DNA of 64,000 nt from Macrostomum hystrix (Eukaryota > Platyhelminthes > Macrostomidae). Below are positions 23,201 through 35,200 of the stretch, in pieces (within the stretch, counting starts at the first letter, position 1; every line of letters starts with the position of its first letter). The stretch covers positions 2,694,501 through 2,758,500 of the forward strand of contig CATNEN010000011.1 of assembly GCA_950097015.1 (NCBI GenBank), read 5' to 3'. Below the pieces are notes generated by a model that had not been told where the DNA came from, made no database searches, and saw nothing but the letters and a program-made list of their open reading frames with translations. Made by a program: the position numbers and the translations under genes.

Positions 23201-26200
23201 GAATCCACTCTCTCTTCCCTTGAATCCACTCTCTCTACCCTTGAATCCACTCTCTCTACCTTTGAATCCACTCTCTCTACCTTTGAATCCACTCTCTCTA
23301 CCCTTGAATCCACTCTCTCTCTACCCTTGAATCCACTCTCTCTTCCCTTGAATCCACTCTCTCTACCTTTGAATCCACTCTCTCTACCTTTGAATCCACT
23401 CTCTCTACCCTTGAATCCACTCTCTCTACCCTTGAATCCACTCTCTCTACCTTTGAATCCACTCTCTCTACCTTTGAATCCACTCTCCCTACCTTTGAAT
23501 CCACTCTCTCTACCCTTGAATCCACTCTCTCTACCCTTGAATCCACTCTCTCTACCTTTGAATCCACTCTCTCTACCTTTGAATCCACTCTCTCTACCCT
23601 TGAATCCACTCTCTCTACCTTTGAATCCACTCTCTCTACCCTTGAATCCACTCTCTCTACCTTTGAATCCACTCTCTCTACCTTTGAATCCACTCTCTCT
23701 ACCTTTGAATCCACTCTCTCTACCTTTGAATCCACTCTCTCTACCTTTGAATCCACTCTCTCTACCTTTGAATCCACTCTCTCTACCTTTGAATCCACTC
23801 TCTCTACCCTTGAATCCACTCTCTCTACCTTTGAATCCACTCTCTCTACCCTTGAATCCACTCTCTCTACCCTTGAATCCACTCTCTCTACCTTTGAATC
23901 CACTCTCTCTACCTTTGAATCCACTCTCTCTACCCTTGAATCCACTCTCTCTACCTTTGAATCCACTCTCTCTACCCTTGAATCCACTCTCTCTACCTTT
24001 GAATCCACTCTCTCTACAGCTGAATCTACCCTCTACAGTTGAATCTACCCTCTACAGTTGAATCTACCCTATACAGTTGAATCTGCCCTCTACAGTTGAA
24101 TCTACCTCCTCTACTTTTGAATCTGCCCTCAGTATTATTTAATCTTCTCTAAGCTATTCTATATGCATTGCAGTTTGATATTCTACCAGTCTTTCAAAAG
24201 CAACAAAGCCTGTTAGTATTTTTAATCTAAACAGTTTTCTTTACTAGGCCTGGGGTCCATGGAAATGAATTCCGAGTGGCAATGGAAAGTGGGGCATAGA
24301 TTGGGATGGGAGAACGGTTTTATCTCTCTACTCAGAGCCCCAGTCTGTGATTAATAACGCGAAGGCTGCATCCACGGCCAGCTAAAGTCACTCATGCCAG
24401 GCAAATTTTTTGAGTCGTTGAGCCAAGCGATACAGCGAAGCAACTGTGTCCCTCCAATATATGCGCAAGTATGAGGAGGGCCTTCGGGTTTATTATGCTA
24501 AACATGCCCACAAAATTCAGCGCCCTAGAGGAAATTAATCCCCACCCGAAGAAACCGTTAGCTAAAGAGAACGATTTCAGTAGAGATTTCACTAATCTCA
24601 GTAGAGATTTCACTAATCTCAGTAGAGATTTCACTAATCTCATTAGAGATTTCACTAATCTCAGTAGAGATTTCACTAATCTCAGTAGAGATTTCACTAA
24701 ACTCAGTAGAGATTTCACTAATCTCAGTTGAGATTTCATTAATCTCATTAGAGATTTCACAAATCTAATTAGAGATTTCACTAATCTCAGTTGAGATTTC
24801 ACTAATCTCATTAGAGATTTCACTAATCTCATTAGAGATTTCACTAATCTCAGTAGAGATTTCATTAATCTCATTGGAGATTTCACTAATCTCAGTTGAG
24901 ATTTCACTAATCTCAGTTGAGATTTCATTAATCTCATTAGAGATTTCACTAAACTCAGTAGAGATTTCACTAATCTCAGTTGAGATTTCACTAATCTCAT
25001 TAGAGATTTCACTAATCTAATTAGAGATTTCACTAATCTCAGTAGAGATTTCACTAATCTCAGTAGAGATTTCACTAAACTCAGTAGAGATTTCACTAAT
25101 CTCAGTTGAGATTTCATTAATCTCATTAGAGATTTCACAAATCTAATTAGAGATTTCACTAATCTCAGTTGAGATTTCACTAATCTCATTAGAGATTTCA
25201 CTAATCTCAGTAGAGATTTCACTAATCTCATTAGGATTTAGTTAGTCAAGATTGATATTCCTTGCTGTTGAATCAGCTGTCTATCAAGACGCTCTCTGCC
25301 CTCTCTACCCTCTCTACTGCCTACCCTCTCTCCCATTTTGTCAGTGGACTTAAGATATCGGAATCAAATTTTGAGGAAAAATCTAAATGGAAAAAGGTGA
25401 TATATTTGGCGCCAACACGTAATGGAAAACTGTAACTAGGTTTCTAAGCTAAATAGAAACAAGAATAAAACTAATCTCAAAAGATAATTTATGGGACCAT
25501 CCACTGGGGATAGATGGGGGGGGGAGAATTAATGATGATTAAAAATTTCTAGATTGTAAATTTTCTGTAGGCAACTCACACTTAAACCAAAAACTCATTA
25601 ATCTTGTCATGTGTCCTCCTACCTACCCTTTGTGTATAAAATCTACGGCCTCGAGTCTACCCTCTCTCCCATACTGCCTACCCTCTCTCCCATACTGCCT
25701 ACCCTCTCTCCCATACTGCCCACCCTCTCTCCCATACTGCCCACCCTCTCTCCCATACTGCCTACCCTCTCTCCCATACTGCCTACCCTCTCTCCCATAC
25801 TGCCTACCCTCTCTCCCATACTGCCTACCCTCTCTCCCATACTGCCTACCCTCTCTCCCATACTGCCTACCCTCTCTCCCATACTGCCTACCCTCTCTCC
25901 CATACTGCCTACCCTCTCTCCCATACTGCCTACCCTCTCTCCCATACTGCCTACCCTCTCCCATACTGCCTACCCTCTCTCCCATACTGCCTACCCTTTC
26001 TCCCATACTGCCTACCCTCTCCCATACTGCCTACACTCTCTCCCATACTGCCTACCCTCTCTCCCATACTGCCTACCCTCTCCCATACTGCCTACACTCT
26101 CTCCCATACTGCCTACCCTCTCTCCCATACTGCCTACCCTCTCTCCCATACTGCCCACCCTCTCTCCCATACTGCCCACCCTCTCTCCCATACTGCCTAC

Positions 26201-29200
26201 CCTCTCTCCCATACTGCCTACCCTCTCTCCCATACTGCCTACCCTCTCTCCCATACTGCCTACCCTCTCTCCCATACTGCCTACCCTCTCTCCCATACTG
26301 CCTACCCTCTCTCCCATACTGCCTACCCTCTCTCCCATACTGCCTACCCTCTCTCCCATACTGCCTACCCTCTCTCCCATACTGCCTACCCTCTCCCATA
26401 CTGCCTACCCTCTCTCCCATACTGCCTACCCTTTCTCCCATACTGCCTACCCTCTCCCATACTGCCTACCCTCTCTCCCATACTGCCTACCCTCTCTCCC
26501 ATACTGCCTACCCTCTCCCATACTGCCTACACTCTCTCCCATACTGCCTACCCTCTCTCCCATACTGCCTACCCTCTCTCCCATACTGCCTACCCTCTCT
26601 CCCATACTGCCTACCCTCTCTCCCATACTGCCTACCCTCTCTCCCATACTGCCTACTTTCTATCCCCTACTACCTACCCTGTCATATTCCCTTTCACAAT
26701 AAATCATTTCTCTCACCTCTCTGTAGGTCTTATAATTAGGCGGGCAGTCGTAGCCAACAGGCTGGTTGATGATAATCATTTTAGTTGGTACGTCACTGTC
26801 CGGGTCTAAAAACGCGAGTTCAAAATTAAAATTTAGTCTCAAACAATATGAAGCAGTTTTTTCTAAAATAAATTTCAAAAATTAACTCACCAATTTCATC
26901 TATAGGTTGTTGCTCAATCATCATTCCTGTTGAGACTCCGTGATTTCCGCCAGACGAAGCGGCAGCAACAGCAGCAGCAGCGGCGGCGTTGGTCCTTCGA
27001 TTGGAACTCGATAAAGCGATGGATCTCCTCCTGATGATGAAGCAGACAACGAAAAAGCAGGAAATAGTCAGCACTAGGAGAGTCACTATAAGACAGATGA
27101 TAACTGCCTCATTGTTGAATAGGGCAGCTGAATTGGTGACACCCTGGTGACCATCTGGATTGGAATTTCTGATATTGGCATTGCTGCCGCCGCCTCTAAA
27201 AGCAGAATTCGGCTGTGTTGGAACAATCAATTGAAAATCTCTGGGCTGAGAGCAGAGCTGCGGCGTCCCACCATCGCAGGCCTTGATTTGTAGCAGAAAA
27301 GTGACCGTGGAACCATCCTTAGCGAGGTGCCCGACACCGCTGCCTCCGCCGCCTCCGCCAAGGAGGTCGTGCAGAGATCGGCCAACAACAATGTTGCCAG
27401 ATTTTGAGTCGAAAATAAATCGATCTCCTATTAGACTGGTATTAACCAGTTTGAAGATAATCTGCGATGTTTTTGTGTAATTCAAGCTTTTATACGGTTG
27501 TAACAATACGACAAAAGGTTGTGAAATATTATGAACAACAGCTTCAAGACTTGAAGTGGAAATCCATACAAATTGCTTTTAACTGGAATACCAATGATTC
27601 TTACTTAAATCCCATTAATTCTTACTTAAATCCCATTAATTCTTACTTAAATCCCATTAATCCTAATTGAAATCATATTGATTTTAACTAAAAGCCCATT
27701 GGTTCAAGTTGAAATCCCATTGGTTCAAGTTGAAATCCCATTGGTTCTAGTTGAAATCCCATTGGTTCTAGTTGAAATCCCATTGGTTCTAGTTGAAATC
27801 CCATTGGTTCTAGTTGAAATCCCATTGGTTCAAGTTGAAATCCCATTGGTTCTAGTTGAAATCCCATTGGTTCTAGTTGAAATCCCATTGGTTCAAGTTG
27901 AAATCCCATTAGTTCTAGCTGAAATCCCATTAGTTCTAGCTGAAATCCCATTAGTTCAAGTTGAAATCCCATTGGTTCTAGTTAAAATCCCATTGGTTCT
28001 AGTTGAAATCCCATTGGATCTAGTTGAAATCCGATTGGTTCTATGTCAAATCCCATTGGTTCAAGTTGAAATCCCATTGGTTCAAGTTTAAATCCCATTG
28101 GTTCAAGTTGAAATCCCATTGGTTTTAGTTGAAATCCCACTGGTTCAAGTTGAAATCCTATTTGTTTAAGTTGAAATCCCATTGGTTTAAGTTGAAATCC
28201 GATTAGTTCTATGTCAAATCCCATTGGTTCAAGTTGAAATCCCATTGGTTCAAGTTGAAATCCCATTGGTTCAAGTTTAAATCCCATTGGTTCAAGTTGA
28301 AATCCTAATTTTTCTAACTGAAATCCCAGTTATCGAATCGGATTCCACTCTCAGATCACATTGTTCTCAGAACCCAACCTTTTGATTGTCTCCTTCGTCC
28401 GGGTCCTCAGCAAACACCTGTCCAACTAAGTGTCCCGGCTCAGGTTTGTCCACTCGAAACACCGTCGGCAAATCGCGAAATCTTGGCGGGTTGTCGTTCA
28501 CGTCCTGCACTGTGACAGAGAGTTGGCAGGTGCTCGTCAAACGGTGCTGACCGTTTCGGGGCTGATCCTCGGCCAGAACCCGAAGGGAGTAATGTGACTG
28601 GCGCTCTCGATCCAGCTTGATGCTAGTTTTTTGTCGAAGAGATTTTGGGAATTAAAACCGTCAGAAATTGTCTCAGAAATACACATGGATTTTTATTTAG
28701 AAAGATGCTAGAACTTGTTTGAGGACCCCGAGAATTGGGAATCTGAAATCTAGGGATGTGGGATATAGGGATCTGGAATCTAGGGATAGGGAATCTGGGA
28801 TCTGGGATCAAGGGATCTGGGATCTGGGATCTAGGGATATGGAATCTAAGCATCTGGGATCTAGAGATCTGGGATCTAGAGATCTGGGATCTAGAGATCT
28901 GGGATCTAGAGATCTGGGATCTAGAGATCTGGGATCTAGAGATCTGGGATCTAGAGATCTGGGATCTAGAGATCTGGGATCTAGAGATCTGGGATCTAGA
29001 GATCTGGGATCTAGAGATCTGGGATCTAGAGATCTGGGATCTAGAGATCTGGGATCTAGAGATCTGGGATCTAGAGATCTGGGATCTAGAGATCTGGGAT
29101 CTAGAGATCTGGGATCTAGAGATCTGGGATCTAGAGATCTGGGATCTAGAGATCTGGGATCTAGGGATATGGAATCTAAGCATCTGGGATTTAGGGATCT

Positions 29201-32200
29201 TGGATTTGTCTAATCTAACACCTTGACTATTAAGAATCATAATTCCAAGAATTCCAATCGATCAACCATGTACTCACGCAGTCGTGATTACTCCGCTCGT
29301 TCTGTTGATGCTGAAGGCCCTGGAGTCGGAGCTGTGCTCGAGTCGGTACAGAACCTGACCATTGCCGCTGGTGGGAGAGTCCAGATCGCGAGCAACAGCC
29401 CGGCCTACCACGGCTGGCGGATTCAGATTCTCGCTGACTCGCATTTGGCTGGCAGTCTCCGTACAGCCGGGCACGAACTCCGGTCTGTGATCGTTCACAT
29501 CGTCGACCAGGATGACGACATCAACAAGGATGCTGAGCGGCGGCGAGCCGCGGTCCGAGACTCGCAACTTCATCGAGTATTCCGGCCGCTGCTCCCGATC
29601 CAGGACTTGCCGCGGCGTCACGGACCCGGTCACAGGGTCCACAGCGAAAGCGGCGACTGTCTCCGGCGGTGTGGCAGCCCGGTCGATCGAGTAGTTCAGC
29701 TGGGCATTGATACCAGCATCGTCGTCAGTCAAGAACTCGCTCAGCGGACGGCCGATCGGCCTGTGGGCGGCGCCTTCTTCTTGAACGTGAAGGCGAATTG
29801 GCGACGGCGAGATTAGGCGAGGCGGCGAATCGTTAACGTCGCCAACGTCGATGCAGTGCGAATTAGGCGACGAGGCGGGGGAATGATGATTGGCTGAGTC
29901 TGTGCAGGCAATTCTAAAACAGATTCTGGGTGTCCTCTCCCGGTCCAGCTGCGTCTTGGTAGTCAGAAAGTAGGTCCAGGAGTTCTAGGGTGCAGCGGCA
30001 GGCGGTTTTGTGGGTAGAAATTTAAATATTCATAACCCAGCAGATAACAGGATCTCGGTCGAAGATTTGTGCATCTCACCGGCTAGATGAAATAATCTTA
30101 CGGCTAGAAAAAACTTATCCCATGCACGACGAACGAATCTAATCCCTAGATAAACGAATCTTACCCATAGATTAACGAATCTCACGCTTAGATAAACGAA
30201 TCTCACCCCTAGATTAACGAATCTCACGCTTAGAGAAACGAATCTCACCACTAGATAAACGAATCTCTCCACTAGATGAACGAACGAATCTCACCACTAG
30301 ATAAACGAATCTCACCACTAGATAAACGAACGAATCTCACCACTAGATAAACGGATCTCACCACTAGATAAACGAATCCCACCCTTAGATAAACGAATCT
30401 CAACCTAGATAAAGGATAATATCATCCTTAAATAAACGAATCTCACCCTTAGATAAACGAATCTCACCCTTAGATGAATGAATCTCACCACTAGATAAAC
30501 GAATCTCAACCTAGATAAAGGATAATATCATCCTTAAATAAACGAATCTCACCCTTAGATAAACGAATCTCACCCTTAGATGAATGAATCTCACCACTAG
30601 ATAAACGAATCTCACTCTTAGATAAACGAATCTCACACTTAGATGAACGAATCTCACCACTAGGTAAACGAATTTCACCACTAGATAAACAAAGCCCCAA
30701 CAGAAATGCGAATCCCACAAGGAAATTCCATCCCCAAACCCCAAGAAACCAGTGAGATGTTTACCATCACGCTGCTCTGCGGTCTGGAGTAGAAGCCGTC
30801 CGGAATGAGCTCAAAAATCGAACTCTCGACATTCGGCACAGAAGATGGACTCTCAGCGTCGAAGACCCGACACGAGACTCTCTCGTCCGTGTCGGGATCT
30901 CGCACAATCACCATGGCAACCCGAGCCGCCACAGGGGGACCTTCGACTAAGATGCCGACCCCGGGGCACTTGCCGGCGGGCGAGCAGACCTCCACAGTCG
31001 GGGCCTCGTCGTTGTGATCGAGCACTGATATGCTCACGACAGCAGTTGACGTGCGTCTATCGGTCACCTCTTGGGAGTCGTCGCGAGCCATCACCTGTTT
31101 GATGGATTTTTATTAGATTTGGCCTTTATTGTGCGTCTATTTAATACGATAGGAGTGCGTATATCATCAGTGTACATGTTCGAAATATTGATGTACTCGT
31201 ACATTCGCGTACAGTATTGATGTACGTTTACGTACAGTATTGATGTACATTTGCGTGCAGCATATAGTAGCTCTTCGGACCGAGACGAGACCGAGAGTTG
31301 AAATCTCAGACCAAGGTCAACTTATATTTTTCTTTGAGAAGACACAAAATTTTTTGTTTTTGTTCACTCAGACTTAAAATCAATACTTATACAAAGCCTT
31401 TTGATGCGCAGCGCAAAAGCTGCAGCTAAATCTAAACTTATACGTGTACGAGTAAAAAGAAAAATATAGTTTAAAAAACCGTAGTCTTCACATTTTTCAA
31501 AACATATCGGCCATCCACCATAAGCATAAACTCACCACAAACTCAATGCTTTTTGTGCGCATGCTGTCGTAGTCCAGCTTCCGCTCGAGGATGACCCGAC
31601 CGTCTGGCGTGACCCGGAAATGCTGCCTGGCCAATCGCTGCTGTTCCTGACGCCCAGCTCCGCCCACCAGCAAGTCCGGAGCGAAGTCGAAGACAACTCG
31701 ACCGTAGGAGCCGGAATCTTCGTCAGTGGCATTCAGTCGCAGCAGCTGGCCGTTCACAGGCTCATTCTCAAATATTTTACGACTCGGAACGAACAAAGAC
31801 TTGGAGAATTGCGGCCAGTTATCATTCACGTCGGCTACTTCAATTAGAATCCGAATTGAACCGGTTTGCGGAGGACTGCCTTGGTCTATGGCCAAGAGGG
31901 TCATGTTGTAGGACGAGTGCCTCTCCCTGTCCAGCTGGCTAGATGTTTCCAGGAACAGCTAAAAGTAATTCAGAAGAAATTGGCTTTCAATTTTGGAAAA
32001 CATAAGGGATCTGGGATTATTCCAAACAGATTTGGAAAGATTCTAAAGGGATAAAAGAGAAGATTCTAGAGAGATTCTGGGAATATTTAAGGGACTATCT
32101 CGGATAATTCTAAAGAGGATCTGGGAGGATTCAAGGCATTTTTATGACATCTGGAAGATAATATTTAGGAAGATTCCATGCGGAATTTAGGAAGATTCCT

Positions 32201-35200
32201 TGGAGAATTTAGGAAGATTCTATGTGAATTTAGGAAGATTTCTTGTGAATTTAGGAAGATTCCTTGGAGAATTTAGGAAGATTCCATGAGAATTTAGGAA
32301 GATTCCATGAGGAATTTAGGAAGATTCCATGGGTAAACTAGGAAGATTCCATGAGAATTTAGGAAGATTTCTTGTGAATTTAGGAAGATTTCTTGTGAAT
32401 TTAGGAAGATTCTATGTGAATTTAGGAAGATTCCATGAGGAATTTAGGAAGATTCCATGAGAATTTAGGAAGATTTCTTGTGAATTTAGCAAGATTCCAT
32501 GGGTAAACTAGGAAGATTCCATGAGAATTTAGAAAGATTTCTTGTGAATTTAGCAAGATTCCATGGGTAAACTAGGAAGATTCCATGAGAATTTAGGAAG
32601 ATTTCTTGGAGAATTTAGGAAGATTCCATGTAAATGTATGAAGATTCTATGTGAATTTACGAAGATTCCATGGGTAAACTAGGAAGATTCCATGAGAATT
32701 TAGGAAGATTCTATGTGAATTTAGGAAGATTCCATGGGTAAACTAGGAAGATTCCATGAGAATTTAGGAAGATTTCTTGTGAATTTAGGAAGATTCCATG
32801 GGTAAACTAGGAAGATTCCATGAGAATTTAGGAAGATTTCTTGTGAATTTAGGAAGATTCCAATCGAAATATTTGGGAAGATTTCAATAGGTTCGCTATT
32901 AAAAAATTGCACAATAATGTTTTCGATTGAAAGTAGAGTAGGGAATCCTAAGCTAGTCGCACCTGTCCATCATCTAGGATGTGCCTGAGTCCGAAAGGGG
33001 CGCCCCGATTGTCCAGTTGGTAGCTGATGCTGCCGTTCGCCCCAAGGTCGGGATCGTGAGCAGCTGGGATCGGCACAGTTTGCTCCATGGGATGATCCTC
33101 TCGAATTGTAAGTCGGATTAAAGGCTCGATTTTTCCAATCTGCCAAGCCGGCGGGTTGTCGTTGATGTCCAAAATGCGCACTTGGACATTGGCATGACTG
33201 TCCGGGTTTTGCTGAATTATTTTGAATGCCACCCTGCGGGAGAAAATTTGTGGGACTCAACTCGTGGGATTTTTCTTACAGTTGTTAGTCAGTCCTTCAG
33301 ATATAAATTGTTAAGTGCAGATCCCTTTGCGAAGATCCTTGAGAGTATCTGGGAAGATTCTAGAGAGGATCTGGGAAGATTCTAGAGAGGATCTGGGAAG
33401 ATTCCAGAGAGTATCTGGGAAGATTCTAGAGAGGATCTGAGAAGATTCTAGAGAGGATCTGCGAAGATTCTAGAGAGGATCTGCGAAGATTCTAGAGAGG
33501 ATCTAGGAAGATTCTAGAGAGGATCTGAGAAGATTCTAGAGAGGATCTGGGAAGATTCCAGAGAAGATCTGGGAAGATTCTAGAGAAGATCTGGGAAGAC
33601 TCTAGAGAGGATCTGCGAAGATTCTAGGGAGGATCTGCGAAGATTCTAGAGAGGCTCTGGGAAGATTTTAGACATGATCTGGGAAGATTCTAGAGAGGAT
33701 CTGCGAAGATTCTAGAGAGGATCTGGGAAGATTCTAGAGAGGATCTGAGAAGATTCCATAGAGGATCTGGGAAGATTCTAGACAGGATATGGGAAGATTC
33801 TAGAGAGGATATGCGAAGATTCCAGAGAGGATCTGGGAAGATTCTAGAGAGGATCTGCGAAGATTCTTGAGAGGCTCTGGGAAGATTCTAGAGAGGATCT
33901 AGGAAGATTCTAGAGAGGATCTGGGAAGATTCTAGACAGGATATGGGAAGATTCTAGAGAGGATCTGGGAAGATTTCAGAGAGGATCTGGGAAGATTCTA
34001 GAGAGGATCTGCGAAGATTCTAGGGAGGATCTGGGAAGATTCTAGAGAGGATCTGAGAAGATTCTAGAGAGGATCTGGGAAGATTCTAGAGAGGATCTGG
34101 GAAGATTCTAGACAGGATATGGGAAGATTCTAGAGAGGATCTGGGAAGATTCCAGAGAGGATCTGGGAAGATTCTAGAGAGGATCTGCGAAGATTCTTGA
34201 GAGGCTCTGGGAAGATTCTTGAGAGGATCTGGGAAGATTCTTGAGAGGATCTGGGAAGATTCTAGAGAGGATCTGGGAAGATTCCAGAGAGGATCTGGGA
34301 AGATTCCAGAGAGGATCTGGGAAGATTCTAGAGAGGATCTGCGAAGATTCTAGGGAGGATCTGGGAAGATTCTAGAGAGGATCTGGGAAGATTCCTGAGA
34401 GGCTTTGGGAAGATTCTAGAGAGGATCTGGGAAGATTCTAGAGAGGATCTGGGAAGATTCCTGAGAGGCTTTGGGAAGATTCTAGAGAGGATCTGTGAAT
34501 ATTCCTGAGAGGCTTTGGGAAGATTCTAGACAGGATCTGGGAAGATTTTAGCGAGAATTTGGGAAGATTCCAGAGAAATTCCAGGATGATTATAGAGAGG
34601 ATCTGAGAATATTTTATTCGGGTCAATAAAAAAATCCCTAGCCCAAATCCCATCTGTTGCAAATTTCTCCCCACAAATTTACTCATCAAAATTCCTTCTC
34701 AACCCTAGCTTTAGCTGGGCACAGCAGTTTGGACTCAGTAGATGAAAACTGTTTTTTCCCGGCAAAATGTGCAATCTCATCACCGAATCGTATCGCAAGC
34801 CAAACACCAGCCCTTCGCGCATTGCTCAACTTCAATCTGCGGTAATTGCTAGCCCCTTGGGGGTTACAGCATCATTGATTTGGCGTCATCATCGCTATAC
34901 TCGCGCATATACTCGCATACTTATGCTGTCCTATATAGCTGCATACAGCCGAATAGCAATCTGTATAGGGGCAGCGAAAAAAAATTGGATGAAAATGGAA
35001 AGGCGAAAATTAACTCAGCGAAAGCAGATGGAGGGTACGAAATTTGATTAACGACGATAATGGACTGCCGGCAGGACCGATGCTCACACTGTGCTCAAAA
35101 ACGTATTTTTGAGTCCAGTTCGACTAGCTGACTACCTCGCATTTCTTATCTGTAACTCGACAAAAATTTGTTCCTCGTATCCCCTGGTCGAAAAGAAAAG

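Noticed and set aside
21688-24061. Long open frames on both strands (541 and 435 codons) rich in VDSRVER or LSLPLNP repeats
   Set aside because: The 21-bp unit lacks stop triplets on either strand, so frames stay open automatically. There is no non-repeat domain, no splice logic, and it lies inside a protocadherin intron.
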